Shown: piece after piece, positions 25,191-32,728 of the stretch
Layout of the letters: every line of letters begins with the position of its first letter
Position numbering within the stretch: the first letter of the stretch is position 1
Assembly: GCF_002086675.1 (NCBI RefSeq)
Contig: NZ_MVIF01000068.1
Location: 1 to 32,728 of the forward strand
DNA length: 32,728 bases
Direction: 5' to 3'
From: Mycobacterium persicum
Lineage (GTDB): Bacteria > Actinomycetota > Actinomycetes > Mycobacteriales > Mycobacteriaceae
The notes under the pieces: model-generated
The model's input: only the letters and a program-made list of their open reading frames with translations
Databases searched by the model: none
What the model was told of the DNA's origin: nothing
Position numbers and translations under genes: made by a program

Positions 25191-25467
25191 CTGGGTAGCG
25201 TAGTACCGCAGCCGCAGCCGGGAATCAGTGATGGTGTCCCCGTCACCAAGAGCGGTAGCTGATACAGTGCTCGCGAGCAGGCCAAAATGGGCAAGGTCGT
25301 TACCGAACGCCTTGAGCTGCTGACAACCATCGATGGTAGATCTCTGGCACATAGCCGCGGTGTGCACCGGATGAAAGAGGCGTTGCTTAATGCCCGAGAT
25401 GTTCCTTCGACGTCGGCATGGAAGTTTCTCAACCTCTCGACACCTCAGCTAAAGGAGATTCTTGAGC
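25191..25467 (+). other. Junction region between the MoxR2 block and the accessory region
   Basis: Some 280 bp with no confident gene, more AT-rich than the left side. A small + strand frame (25287-25526) has no recognisable domain. AAAGGAG at 25451-25457 serves the 25468 gene. This is where synteny with M. tuberculosis stops. Confidence 0.45.
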
Positions 25468-26196
25468 ATGTCTCCATTGTGGCGCGCCGTGATACCCGAA
25501 AGCAGTCGCAGCGCCGCCGAAACTGATTTAACCCATGCGAAAGCCTCGCTTACCAGCTCGCGGCGACGCAAATGTGCGGCTGCCGCCGCATTGGGCTCTT
25601 TAACGCTAGCCAGCGGCGTTGCCGGAGCCATTGATAAACCCATCAACGCCCACGATCCCACGGTCAGCGTAGGTCGACTTACCGTCAGGTTGACCGGGCA
25701 CGGCAGATTCAAGCTTGACACCTGCAGCAGCAACAACAACTTGACCAACGATACCCCCACCAGCTCCGCAAATGATTTTTCCGACGATATCACGGGCTTG
25801 GTGAATAATTCCGTTCAGGAAGACGCTACCACCGCCACTGCGAATCTCGCAGCGATTAACATCGACGAGTCATTGCAGGCAGTGCCAATAGATGGCTACG
25901 GCCCCAATCTACTTCTCGTTTCGAATGATAGTCAGCCGCCCGACTTCCCAGTCTCCTATTCCTATGGATCTGAAGATTCCAGCTCTTCGTATGGCGACTA
26001 CAATAACGATTCGTCAGAGGATCCGCCGCAGTTTCCTGGAAACTTGGCAGATTTCCCGGCAGACGCATTCGATCACGACAGGCTTATCTTCGTGAATGGT
26101 ATGGCCGTCAGCCGCTATAACTTCACGCACAACATGAACATGTTCTTGCCGCCCCATGAGGACGAAGGACCTGACCCTTCGGAAAATATCAACTAA
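25468..26196 (+). CDS. Uncharacterised exported protein, copy B of a two-member family
   Basis: A 242-residue paralog of the 6767 gene. Twin/triple arginine SRRRK (31-35) precedes a hydrophobic stretch (AAAAALGSLTLASGVAGA, 37-54). The family core follows: TVSVGRLTVRLTG and RFKLDTC, with single Cys86. A low-complexity middle rich in Asn, Ser, Asp and Tyr and a Pro/acidic tail (PPHEDEGPDPSENIN) follow. AAAGGAG lies 10 nt before the ATG; a TTG two codons upstream (25462) is possible. The stop TAA (26194-26196) lies on the TA target of the adjoining IS630-like element, but the DNA past the element (TAG) would also stop at the same place, so the length is probably original. Function unknown; export inferred. 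Confidence 0.7.
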   Translation: MSPLWRAVIPESSRSAAETDLTHAKASLTSSRRRKCAAAAALGSLTLASGVAGAIDKPINAHDPTVSVGRLTVRLTGHGRFKLDTCSSNNNLTNDTPTSSANDFSDDITGLVNNSVQEDATTATANLAAINIDESLQAVPIDGYGPNLLLVSNDSQPPDFPVSYSYGSEDSSSSYGDYNNDSSEDPPQFPGNLADFPADAFDHDRLIFVNGMAVSRYNFTHNMNMFLPPHEDEGPDPSENIN

Positions 26197-26374
26197 TGTC
26201 CTGAAGTCATTAATTGCGATCTAGTTGTTGAATTGGGTTGTGCCGAACCTCACGCCATCGAGTTCGTGTTGACCGCCGACGAGCGGGCCGAGTTGGAGGG
26301 TGGGCCTCAAAACCGCCGACCAAATTCTCGCCGGCATCGCCAACTACTGCACCCGAATTAATGACTCAGGACAC
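26196..26374 (+). mobile_element. MITE-like 179-bp internally deleted IS630-family element
   Basis: TGTCCTGAAGTCATTAATT on the left (26197-26215) is the reverse complement, with one base missing, of AATTAATGACTCAGGACA on the right. TA dinucleotides at 26194-26195 and 26375-26376 fit the TA target duplication of IS630/Tc1 elements. The inside reads as the N-terminal start of a transposase (HAIEFVLTADERAELEG) joined to its C-terminal end (KTADQILAGIANYC, INDSGH, stop), with the catalytic middle gone and the frame broken. It cannot move itself but may be mobilised in trans. Confidence 0.8.
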
Positions 26375-26376
26375 TA

Positions 26377-26960
26377 GCGCCGGTGGCCAAACCGGTTGAC
26401 GGCGTTGGCTCACGATAATCGAGGACCGCGTTGACGCAGTCCTCGAGGTCGCTATGGTTCGGCGCATAATAGCCAGATCGTTGTGCTGACTGTCGACTGG
26501 TCGTGCCGGTGAGCTAAGGGGGCCCGGGTCCCCGTGCTGCAACTCGCCCGCGGAATCAGCGATCGCGTGAATCTTGCGTAAGCAGCTCTCCGGCTCGTGG
26601 ACAGCCGTCACGTTCGTCGGATCAGGACGCACGGCAGCCATCAACGGGCGCTTTCACAATGGATGCGCAGGCCGCAGCTTCAACTTAAGCATTTTTGCCG
26701 ATGTATTTGCGCGCTGGCGGCCGAAAGACTGTGCGGGTGCTTCAGATCCGAGCCTACAGCGGCGCCGAGGCAGTGCAGCATGTAGAGCGGGCGTTCGAAG
26801 CCGTATCCGTCGCGTGGGCCGAAGGCCGGTTATCAAGTTGTGCGTGCACGAAGTGATGCCGCACTAGGCCGGAGTATCGAAGCACTACCAGTGATTGTTT
26901 GTCTGGCTAATTTCCAAACTTGCTTGTGTGGTTATGTCGAAGTGAGAGCAGAGGTGTGAC
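26377..26960 (+). other. Gene-free accessory stretch with promoter region of the 26961 gene
   Basis: Nearly 600 bp with no credible gene on either strand. It contains an 8-bp perfect inverted repeat (26419-26446) and a GAGGTG ribosome-binding site at 26951-26956. The AT-richer part from about 26880 likely carries the promoter of the following operon; no exact boxes could be assigned. Confidence 0.45.
26419..26446. terminator. Inverted repeat, possible terminator
   Basis: TCGAGGAC, 12-nt spacer, GTCCTCGA. The spacer itself can pair GCG with CGC around TTGA, giving an 11-pair hairpin with one mismatch. It lies downstream of exported protein B and the mini-element; no T-tract. Confidence 0.35.
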
Positions 26961-28313
26961 ATGGACATTATTGTGGAGCCGTTTCGCGTCGGTCATACGG
27001 GCGCGGTCTTAGATCTGGTTGTCGATGCGCTGAATCCCCACTACGGAGGTGATCATGTTGCTCATTTCAATCGCCTGGTGGAGGCGTACCTCAACGACAA
27101 TGTGGATGAGCGTGGCTACAACTCGACACGTCAGGTTGGCCTAGTCGCCAGCTGTGCGCGAACCGGCGGCGTCATTGGCTTTCTGAACTACGTCGTAAAG
27201 CGTCAGAACACAGTTAAGATCAGCCCGCTGATCGTACATCCGAAGGCTCGACGACGTGGAGTGGGGCGTAGTCTTCTAGCTTACCTGGAAAAGACACTTT
27301 CCGATGCCGATATTGCGGTAAGGAACATCTACTGCACCATTGACAAGTCTAACCGTTCAGCGGTGAATTTTTTTACCCGCCAAGGTTTCCACGTCGTGGG
27401 GTCTTCGCGCGACCAGTATTTGAAAGCGCACTGCGAATTAATTCTTCAACTCCCCGTATCGCCACCCGGCTCTGCATTGGATACGAGTGCTGGAGATATC
27501 TCGTTAGTTCGCGCCGAGACCGAAAGACAATGGGAACAACTGGCCAGCAAAGCGAAGTCGTTTGTATCCAATGAAGCCATTCCTCATGATATTTTGCAGA
27601 TTCAAGCGGCAGCCGGGCGCGTTCCCGGCGACGTGGAATCGAAACCAAAGCTGGTCTACCTCGCCTACCAAGGCCACGATTTGGTCGGTGCGCTCGTCTT
27701 ATGTCCCAAGAAGGGCGGTTCGACCAAGATTTCGACGGCATTCTGGAAAGACGAAGCCACATTCGATGCGCTACTGCTCGCATTGCAGAAGGTCGACGAA
27801 TTTATCAAGACTGAAGGACGTGTATACGTTCACCTTCCAATTTCGCCGGGCATGGTCCGGATAATGCAGGTCCGCGGGTGGCGACTCGACGCGCTGATCC
27901 CCGATGTTGACTCAGAGCAGGTGGTTATTGGCCAATGGAGCACCCATCGTCGTGAGTCACGAGCTCTGATGGCTTACGAATGGCCGGACTACCACCTTGA
28001 ACTGCAACAGGTCATCCGCGAGCGAGAATGGAGCAAGTTCGAGACACCGCAGGATCTGGCTATCAGCCTTATGGCGGAAGTTGGCGAACTTGCCCAAGAG
28101 CTGCAATGGAAGTATCGCGCTGATCGTGTCGACCTCGATGTCCGATCCATAGCGGCGGAATTGGCCGACATCTACAACTACCTGATTCGACTGTCGTGGC
28201 ACCTCGATATCGATCTATTGCAGTCATGCTTCGACAAGCTCGTGAAGGTTAGGCAGAAATATCCGGTCGCCCTAGCAAAGAATAACACAAGAAAGTACAC
28301 CAAATTCGCATGA
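26961..28313 (+). CDS. GNAT acetyltransferase / GNAT-like / MazG (dCTPPase-type) fusion protein
   Basis: A 450-residue fusion. Residues 1-165 are a GNAT fold: acetyl-CoA loop RRRGVGRSLLAYLEK (97-111), then TIDKSNRSAVNFFTRQGF, the usual beta5-alpha4 region. Residues 180-330 look like a second, degenerate GNAT-type domain without a clear acetyl-CoA loop. Residues 345-450 are an all-alpha NTP pyrophosphohydrolase of the MazG/DCTPP1 (RS21-C6) class: AEVGELAQELQWK holds ExxE (Glu373, Glu376) and AAELADIYNYL holds ExxD (Glu400, Asp403), the Mg-binding set; KVRQKYPV and RKYTKF end it. Expected chemistry: NTP or dNTP to NMP plus PPi, with acylation of an unknown target. ATG 26961 has GAGGTG 4 nt upstream. 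The stop overlaps the next gene (ATGA). Codon use is AT-richer than the core. Confidence 0.82.
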   Translation: MDIIVEPFRVGHTGAVLDLVVDALNPHYGGDHVAHFNRLVEAYLNDNVDERGYNSTRQVGLVASCARTGGVIGFLNYVVKRQNTVKISPLIVHPKARRRGVGRSLLAYLEKTLSDADIAVRNIYCTIDKSNRSAVNFFTRQGFHVVGSSRDQYLKAHCELILQLPVSPPGSALDTSAGDISLVRAETERQWEQLASKAKSFVSNEAIPHDILQIQAAAGRVPGDVESKPKLVYLAYQGHDLVGALVLCPKKGGSTKISTAFWKDEATFDALLLALQKVDEFIKTEGRVYVHLPISPGMVRIMQVRGWRLDALIPDVDSEQVVIGQWSTHRRESRALMAYEWPDYHLELQQVIREREWSKFETPQDLAISLMAEVGELAQELQWKYRADRVDLDVRSIAAELADIYNYLIRLSWHLDIDLLQSCFDKLVKVRQKYPVALAKNNTRKYTKFA

Positions 28314-28789
28314 CAGCCGAGCATTCCCATGACCAACGCCCGAAGATCTTTGTCGCGGCGCCATTTAGCAACTATCTAGGCGCCGACGGCGTTTTCGATC
28401 GCAATTTTAGGCAGGAACTCGAACAATTCTACGCCTGCCTCGCCAACGCGGGTTTCGAATACTTTTCCGCACAGGTCAACGAAGACTGGGGATCGTCGCC
28501 GTTGGCGCCCGCAGAGTGCGTTCCGATCGACCACAAAGAGCTGGTTTCGTCCGACGTGGTTGTCGCGGTGCTTGGAATTCCTCCATCTCTAGGCGTTGTG
28601 GTCGAACTCGGCTGGGCCAGTGCACTTCAGAAGCCAATTTTGGTCCTCGGCACCGCAATCGACTCCAGTTCGATGATCGCGGGGTTAGACCGTGTTACCA
28701 ACGTACGTTTCATCGACAGGGACCTAGGCATTGACGTAAGCGGTGCCGACCTGGGCCAACTGGTTGTAAGCCATCTCGTAGGGGACTGA
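28310..28789 (+). CDS. Nucleoside 2-deoxyribosyltransferase-like (DNPH1/MilB-type) protein
   Basis: A 159-residue protein of the nucleoside 2-deoxyribosyltransferase fold. KIFVAAPFS (12-20) is the first beta strand, HKELVSSDVVVAVLG (75-89) carries Asp82, and PPSLGVVVELGWASALQKP (91-109) contains the likely catalytic Glu99, as in DNPH1 (Rcl) and MilB-type nucleotide N-glycosidases. The expected reaction is transfer or hydrolysis of the base-sugar bond of a (deoxy)nucleoside monophosphate. It is translationally coupled to the MazG fusion (ATGA), whose product, an NMP, would be its natural substrate. The TIR-like or STALD ADP-ribosyl branch is an alternative reading of the fold. I infer the pathway; no substrate is visible. 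Confidence 0.75.
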   Translation: MTAEHSHDQRPKIFVAAPFSNYLGADGVFDRNFRQELEQFYACLANAGFEYFSAQVNEDWGSSPLAPAECVPIDHKELVSSDVVVAVLGIPPSLGVVVELGWASALQKPILVLGTAIDSSSMIAGLDRVTNVRFIDRDLGIDVSGADLGQLVVSHLVGD

Positions 28790-28872
28790 CACACGAGCGC
28801 CAGGGGCGATGTGATAGGCTGAGGTCTAAACTTCCTCACGTTGGCGAGCTTTCAACTACGCTGGATAGGAAG

Positions 28873-30051
28873 ATGAAAGACTTACGGGAAACGCATAATA
28901 GCAGCGAGTTGGAAGCGCAGGTGTGCAGCGCAACTTATGCGATCGATGATATAGCCACTCAACGCCAATTGTTCGACCAGCATTATCGACAGCTGCTCGA
29001 CCATTGTCCTGATGTGATATTGGTGCATGAAAACGGCCGTTTGGTATATGTCAATCCGACCGGGACAAAAACGCTGGCCGCAACATCGCAAAACCAGCTC
29101 CTCGGCCGCCGGATCACCGAAATCGTGCATCCCGACTCAGTACCAGACATGATGGCACGCATCGGCTCCCTGCGTGAGCTCGGGGACACCTCAAACCCGG
29201 CTCAGGAGACATTGTTGCTCCTGGATGGCAGCACATTGGATGTGGAAGTGACATCGGTGTTGACTGTCTGGAACGGCAATCTCGCGTATCTGGTGGTCCT
29301 GCGCGACCTCAGCAGGCAAAAGGCCGTGGAGAAGACATTGCGCTACCAGGCAGCCCTTGTCAATCATGTCAGCGACGCCGTCATTGCAACCACCCACACC
29401 GGTATTGTCACCAGTTGGAATCCGGCAGCCGAGGCGATCTATCGTCGCCCGGCTTCAGACGCATTAGCGCGGCCAGTTAGCGAAGCAGTTGGCGCGCCGC
29501 TTTACCCTCATGAAGTCGTCGCCGACGGCGGTCTACTGCACACTACCCACCGCACGTCCGACGGGGTGGCCCTGGCTGTGCAGGTGGCAGTGACCGCAAT
29601 GGATAGCGGTTTCGTGCTGGTGTGCAGCGACGAGTCCGTATGGTGTCGAGCCGAGCAACTGTTCCAAAGCGTCATCTCCTCACTATTCGAGGGCGTGGTG
29701 GTGTTGAGCCCTGATGGTTGCGCTGAGTTGGTGAACCCCGCGGCACTGAGGATTCTGGGCATCGATTCCAGTGATTCTCTATATGACCCCGCTACCCGAG
29801 TCGTAAAGGTTCCCATTTACGACCGTCATGGCCGATCAGTCGGCCCTGACCTGGTCGCCATGATCGAGATCTTCCGAACGAGGGGTATTGAGAGCGGTTC
29901 GATCTTCGCCGTGGAACGTCCGTCTGATAGGAAACTGATATGGGTTGCGGCAAACATTCAACTGCTTGAACCCGATTCCCCCCAAACATCTTCGGTGCTG
30001 ATTTGCTTTCGTGAGATCGACCGGTCCCCGGTCGTTGGCGCCTGCAGCTGA
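28873..30051 (+). CDS. Triple-PAS sensor protein without output domain
   Basis: A 392-residue protein with three PAS domains: 38-150 (DHCPDVILVHENGRLVYVNP, VHPDSVPDMMARI, VVLRDLSRQK), 158-250 (NHVSDAVIATTHTGIVTSWN) and 260-388 (LFEGVVVLSPDGCAELVNPAA, LICFREIDRSP). No kinase, GGDEF, HTH or membrane segment is present, so it must work through a partner; the EAL-type gene 250 nt downstream is the obvious candidate. ATG 28873 is abutted by AGGAAG, an unusually short spacing, so the start is uncertain. Cofactor binding cannot be told. It may be the sensory half of a split c-di-GMP protein. Confidence 0.82.
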   Translation: MKDLRETHNSSELEAQVCSATYAIDDIATQRQLFDQHYRQLLDHCPDVILVHENGRLVYVNPTGTKTLAATSQNQLLGRRITEIVHPDSVPDMMARIGSLRELGDTSNPAQETLLLLDGSTLDVEVTSVLTVWNGNLAYLVVLRDLSRQKAVEKTLRYQAALVNHVSDAVIATTHTGIVTSWNPAAEAIYRRPASDALARPVSEAVGAPLYPHEVVADGGLLHTTHRTSDGVALAVQVAVTAMDSGFVLVCSDESVWCRAEQLFQSVISSLFEGVVVLSPDGCAELVNPAALRILGIDSSDSLYDPATRVVKVPIYDRHGRSVGPDLVAMIEIFRTRGIESGSIFAVERPSDRKLIWVAANIQLLEPDSPQTSSVLICFREIDRSPVVGACS

Positions 30052-30071
30052 AACGGTGGCTAAAGCTTATG

Positions 30072-30092
30072 GCTCCCCGGCCTTGCCGGAGC
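30072..30092 (+). terminator. GC-rich hairpin after the PAS gene
   Basis: CCGGC, loop CTT, GCCGG, extended by GCT/AGC across a two-base bulge, 20 nt past the stop of the triple-PAS gene. No U-tract; a plausible terminator. Confidence 0.35.
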
Positions 30093-30299
30093 ACCGCCCT
30101 CCTCATCACCTGCAGCTTGCCGCAGATCATAGTCAGAGGTGTTGTAGGGGGATGAACCCTGTCCCGTGGCCTGCTGCGCCAACCTACGCGTTTTGGCGGA
30201 TGCTTTTAATGCTGAAGTTCGGTCAGATGAGACGGGCTGATCGGCCGGCGATCTGATGCGGCTCCCACGCCCCTTAACAGTGAGGAGCGACCTGCCAGG

Positions 30300-31490
30300 A
30301 TGGCCGCAGCAAAGACGAAAACTGACGCCGACTTGAGCTGTGCTATCGCCGATGCCGTGCGGTTTTGCAACCTCGGGTCTGACGTGGAATATTCTCAGCA
30401 GCTCGCGGCCATGTTGCGACGCGCCTATGAGCAGGGCAGCTCAAACCTGGCCATGCGGGTCGGCGCTTCCCTGGCGCGGCGGGCCGCTACTGGTCCCGAC
30501 CCCGCGCGCGTGTTGGGCGATGTTGCCGGCGCCGTCCAACGCCACTTCGGCGGCCATGGATCGTCAACACGGCTTGCCTCGCTGTTGCAGGACCTCTGCG
30601 TAGGCTATGTAGGCACCTTGTCGGACCGACCAAAGGCCGAGTCGGCTAAGTCGCTGGATAACAGCCGTATTGGAATTGGCGATAAGCGACGCGCGGCCCA
30701 TGCCCGCGACCAACAGGTCGCACAATACTTCCTGCCGGCCGCGATGCGCACGGCACTGGATCGTGGTGAATTCTTTGCTGTTTACCAGCCAATCTTCCGG
30801 TTAGCCGATACCACCATAATCGGTGCCGAAGCGCTGCTGCGTTGGGCGCACCCAAAGTTGGGCACCCTCCTCCCCGGTCGATTTATTGAGATCGCTGAAA
30901 ATAACGGCCTGATTACGTCGCTTACGGCCTTCGTAATTGAGGAAGCCTGCCGCGTTGCCCGTGATTGGCGTGACGACAGCAGCGAGCCGCAACCATTCGT
31001 CAGCGTTAATATCGCCAGCAGCGTTATCTGCGATCCAAAATTTATTCCACTAGTCAAAAATGCGCTCACCGGAAACGGCCTACCCGCTAGCGCTTTGCAG
31101 CTTGAACTTGGCCATGATACAAGCCTTGGCAAAGACGCGGCGGCATTGATTGCGTTGCAAGAGCTGTCCGCCCTAGGTGTGGGCATCGCAATCGACGACT
31201 TCGGCACCGGGTTCTCCAGCTTTGCCAACCTGCCCAACCTTCCGGTCGGAGTGGTCAAACTCGCCGGCAAGCTCGTGGAGAACATTGGTGGAAGCATCCG
31301 CGACCGGGCAGCCGATGAACAGATCACCCGAGCGATGATTGAACTCGGCCGCGGATTAGGTCTGACTGTCACTGCAAAGCACGTCGAAACCCCGCGACAA
31401 CTTGATCGATTGCATGCGTTCGGATGCAATAACGCGCAAGGATGGCACTTTGCGCAACCACTGCCAGCCTCCTCTTTCCTGGCAGGTTGA
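30300..31490 (+). CDS. EAL-domain protein, probably catalytically degenerate
   Basis: A 396-residue protein with a helical N-terminal region (1-140, DICT/PAS-linker-like, no named family) and an EAL domain (about 145-395). Intact motifs: EALLRW (Glu177), VNIAS (Asn237), LEL (Glu269), DDFGTGFSS (Asp299, Asp300), Lys320, QGWHF (Gln380). Changed motifs: the second Glu of ExTE is His272, the Asp of KID is Ala322, and the Glu of EGVE is Lys360, the position known from RocR (Glu352) to be essential. It may therefore bind, rather than cleave, c-di-GMP, or have changed partner. AGGAG lies 12 nt ahead of ATG 30300. It is paired on the same strand with the triple-PAS gene, giving a possible split sensor-receptor. 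Confidence 0.82.
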   Translation: MAAAKTKTDADLSCAIADAVRFCNLGSDVEYSQQLAAMLRRAYEQGSSNLAMRVGASLARRAATGPDPARVLGDVAGAVQRHFGGHGSSTRLASLLQDLCVGYVGTLSDRPKAESAKSLDNSRIGIGDKRRAAHARDQQVAQYFLPAAMRTALDRGEFFAVYQPIFRLADTTIIGAEALLRWAHPKLGTLLPGRFIEIAENNGLITSLTAFVIEEACRVARDWRDDSSEPQPFVSVNIASSVICDPKFIPLVKNALTGNGLPASALQLELGHDTSLGKDAAALIALQELSALGVGIAIDDFGTGFSSFANLPNLPVGVVKLAGKLVENIGGSIRDRAADEQITRAMIELGRGLGLTVTAKHVETPRQLDRLHAFGCNNAQGWHFAQPLPASSFLAG

Positions 31491-32114
31491 GTCGTGTGGT
31501 ATGTGGAGTTGATCGCAGGCGACGAGCTACGTGACGACATAATTCGCGATGGTGTTATCGATTTTCTCACTACCAGCATTAATGCGGGAAACTGGCACCA
31601 ATGAGTGAACTGCCGTGCAGATCATCTCGACTGGTTGAGCGTAGACAATCGCAGCACTTTGAAATAACTTGTCGGGACGAAGTCCAGGCTCTGGACAGAC
31701 TCGATCAACCGCCTCCTGGGAAATTCAATACCAGATTAAGACTCGCATCCGACATAATATGTGCGATTTCGAATACTCCATGCATCGACATGTCAGTTGA
31801 CGCGCACCTCCCGTCGGCCGGCTCTACGCTTGCACCTATTGGTTGGTGGCTGCTGTCGCCAGATAACCCGGGCGGTGTCGCCAATCGTTGTTAGCGCGCG
31901 ATGCCGCGGGAAGCCGCGAGCAGCGCCCGCTGGTCGGGCGCAAGTAGACCAAAGTTCTTGTTGACAAGAATTGCACATGATGGGAGCCGCGCTCAGGGAA
32001 ATTTCAGGGCCGCAGATATCGCCATGGCCCATGCTGGAATTGACGAGCATTTTACGTTCAGCCTATTGCGCCAAAAATCCGATGTCGATCGTCAGGATCA
32101 TATCCGACATGGAC
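31491..32114. other. Gene-poor, AT-richer stretch with two weak open frames
   Basis: No domain is recognisable. A GTG frame 31494-31604 (36 codons, reading WYVELIAGDELRDDIIRDG) overlaps by ATGA a 97-codon frame 31601-31894; both look too weak in codon use to call as genes. The right part (from about 31960) could be the eroded remainder of an IS insertion next to the IS110 fragment. Confidence 0.4.
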
Positions 32115-32409
32115 GCGTGCATTGACCAGCCACGGCTCCAGCCCGTGCGCTTCCAACAGGTAAAACACCGGTTTCCAGTAGTCGGAGGTGGCTTCCATCA
32201 CCACCCGCTGCACCTTCAGTTCGACCAGCCGTTGGCAAGCTCGATCAACGAGGCAGTCATTCGTCGAATGCGTCGACGCTTCCTGCCGCCGCTTTCGGCG
32301 TCCCCGCGGCGCGGGAAGCCGCACGCAACACACCCAGGTCGGCTTTGCCGATGTCCAGCGCGGCGACCCTGGCGATAATTTCTTCCCGGTCCTCAGACTC
32401 GGTCAACAC
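32115..32409 (-). pseudogene. IS110-family transposase, N-terminal remnant with frameshifts
   Basis: The minus strand begins at GTG 32409 with DREEIIARVAALDIGKADL, the RuvC-like DEDD start of IS110 transposases. It shifts frame into CCVRLPAPRGRRKRRQEAST, then reads LVELKVQRVVMEATSDYWK and FYLLEAHGLEPWLVNAR. It stops matching at NAR (about 32115), so the conserved core and the C-terminal Ser-rich domain are gone. At least one, probably two frame changes and a truncation make it inactive. Confidence 0.85.
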
Positions 32410-32728
32410 AGCCCCATCAACTCCTCTCAGGCCAGCTGATCATGATGAGTGGTCGCCCGTGGGCCGCAAGAAAGGAGAAACTAATCCGCGTGCTTAACCA
32501 AACACCAACGACTGCAACAATGAAGGGCGCCACACGACCCCAGCGCCCGGCTCGCATCCGGCCTCGAAGGACCAAGTTGACTCGGCGTCGCAAGGCGACC
32601 ACCGCCCCATTTTCAGCCCGGAACGGGCGCCTTACAAGGCACCGGCTTGATTCACGAAAAGTGCCCGCGAAACACCCTCGGTGCCTCACATAAGAATGCC
32701 CGCGAAACGGTGACCGTCGTCAGGCATG
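32410..32728. other. Window end: probable IS terminal region
   Basis: About 320 bp; frames on both strands are basic or hydrophobic but match nothing I recognise. The end carries two direct repeats that look like the multiple terminal repeats of IS21-type elements, so an element may continue past the window. Confidence 0.4.
32662..32708. repeat. Direct repeat TGCCCGCGAAAC, two copies, 35-bp period
   Basis: Identical 12-mers at 32662-32673 and 32697-32708. Repeated short direct repeats with this spacing are seen at ends of IS21-family elements, where transposase binds; only two copies are inside the window. Confidence 0.6.

Noticed and set aside
26366..26644. A 92-residue minus-strand protein
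   Set aside because: It starts in non-coding sequence, ends inside the IS630-like right end, has no motif or ribosome-binding site.
31601..31894. A 97-residue gene with an ATGA overlap to a 36-codon frame
   Set aside because: No recognisable domain and poor codon bias; kept only as a note in the gene-poor stretch.

Overview
The window is high-GC actinobacterial DNA, most likely from a non-tuberculous Mycobacterium. The evidence is a block matching, from memory, the M. tuberculosis Rv3688c-Rv3694c order (YqeY, Pro-rich membrane protein, DUF4129, DUF4350, MoxR2, DUF58, SpoIIM), an F420-type luciferase-like oxidoreductase, a WhiB protein, a type-VII-style toxin end, and frequent GTG/TTG starts with 4-base overlaps. 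I cannot name the species.

Layout. 1-1019: the C-terminal end of a secreted polymorphic toxin (DUF4258-like tip, with a reading-frame break near 145) and its probable immunity gene. 1215-5906: a leftward set holding a CDGSH Fe-S protein, a HemK-like methyltransferase, a PfpI/DJ-1 protein, a zinc alcohol/formaldehyde-type dehydrogenase, an SRPBCC membrane protein and an F420-type oxidoreductase. 6070-8925: a GlsB/YeaQ membrane protein, an uncharacterised exported protein (copy A), a predicted di-metal hydrolase and a WhiB2-like regulator.

8952-18158 is the most coherent part: a complete selenocysteine system (selD, tRNA-Sec, selA, selB) directly upstream of its client, a three-subunit formate dehydrogenase. 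The catalytic subunit is split by an in-frame TGA (13667-13669). This reads as Sec194 and is followed, 11 nt later, by a SECIS hairpin with a GGUCU loop. The tRNA-Sec gene lies 7 nt from selD and 17 nt from selA, which suggests one co-transcribed unit through selAB and possibly fdh. The electron path would be Mo/W-bis-MGD/Sec subunit, then the four-cluster Fe-S subunit, then the NrfD membrane subunit. No Tat signal is visible on the catalytic subunit.

18175-25190 is the conserved MoxR2 neighbourhood, probably an envelope/chaperone-type module. Its expected right-hand continuation (an RDD-family gene in M. tuberculosis) is missing. From about 25200 the sequence turns into lower-GC accessory DNA: copy B of the exported protein, a 179-bp internally deleted IS630-like element sitting exactly on copy B's stop codon, an operon coding for a GNAT/GNAT-like/MazG fusion and a nucleoside deoxyribosyltransferase-like protein, a three-PAS protein with no output domain, an EAL protein missing catalytic residues, and IS110 and other IS debris up to the window end.

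The best candidates for undescribed biology are the GNAT-MazG plus deoxyribosyltransferase pair (a possible nucleotide-sanitising, salvage or defence module), the exported-protein family seen twice, and the unusually compact, promoter-poor tRNA-Sec arrangement.
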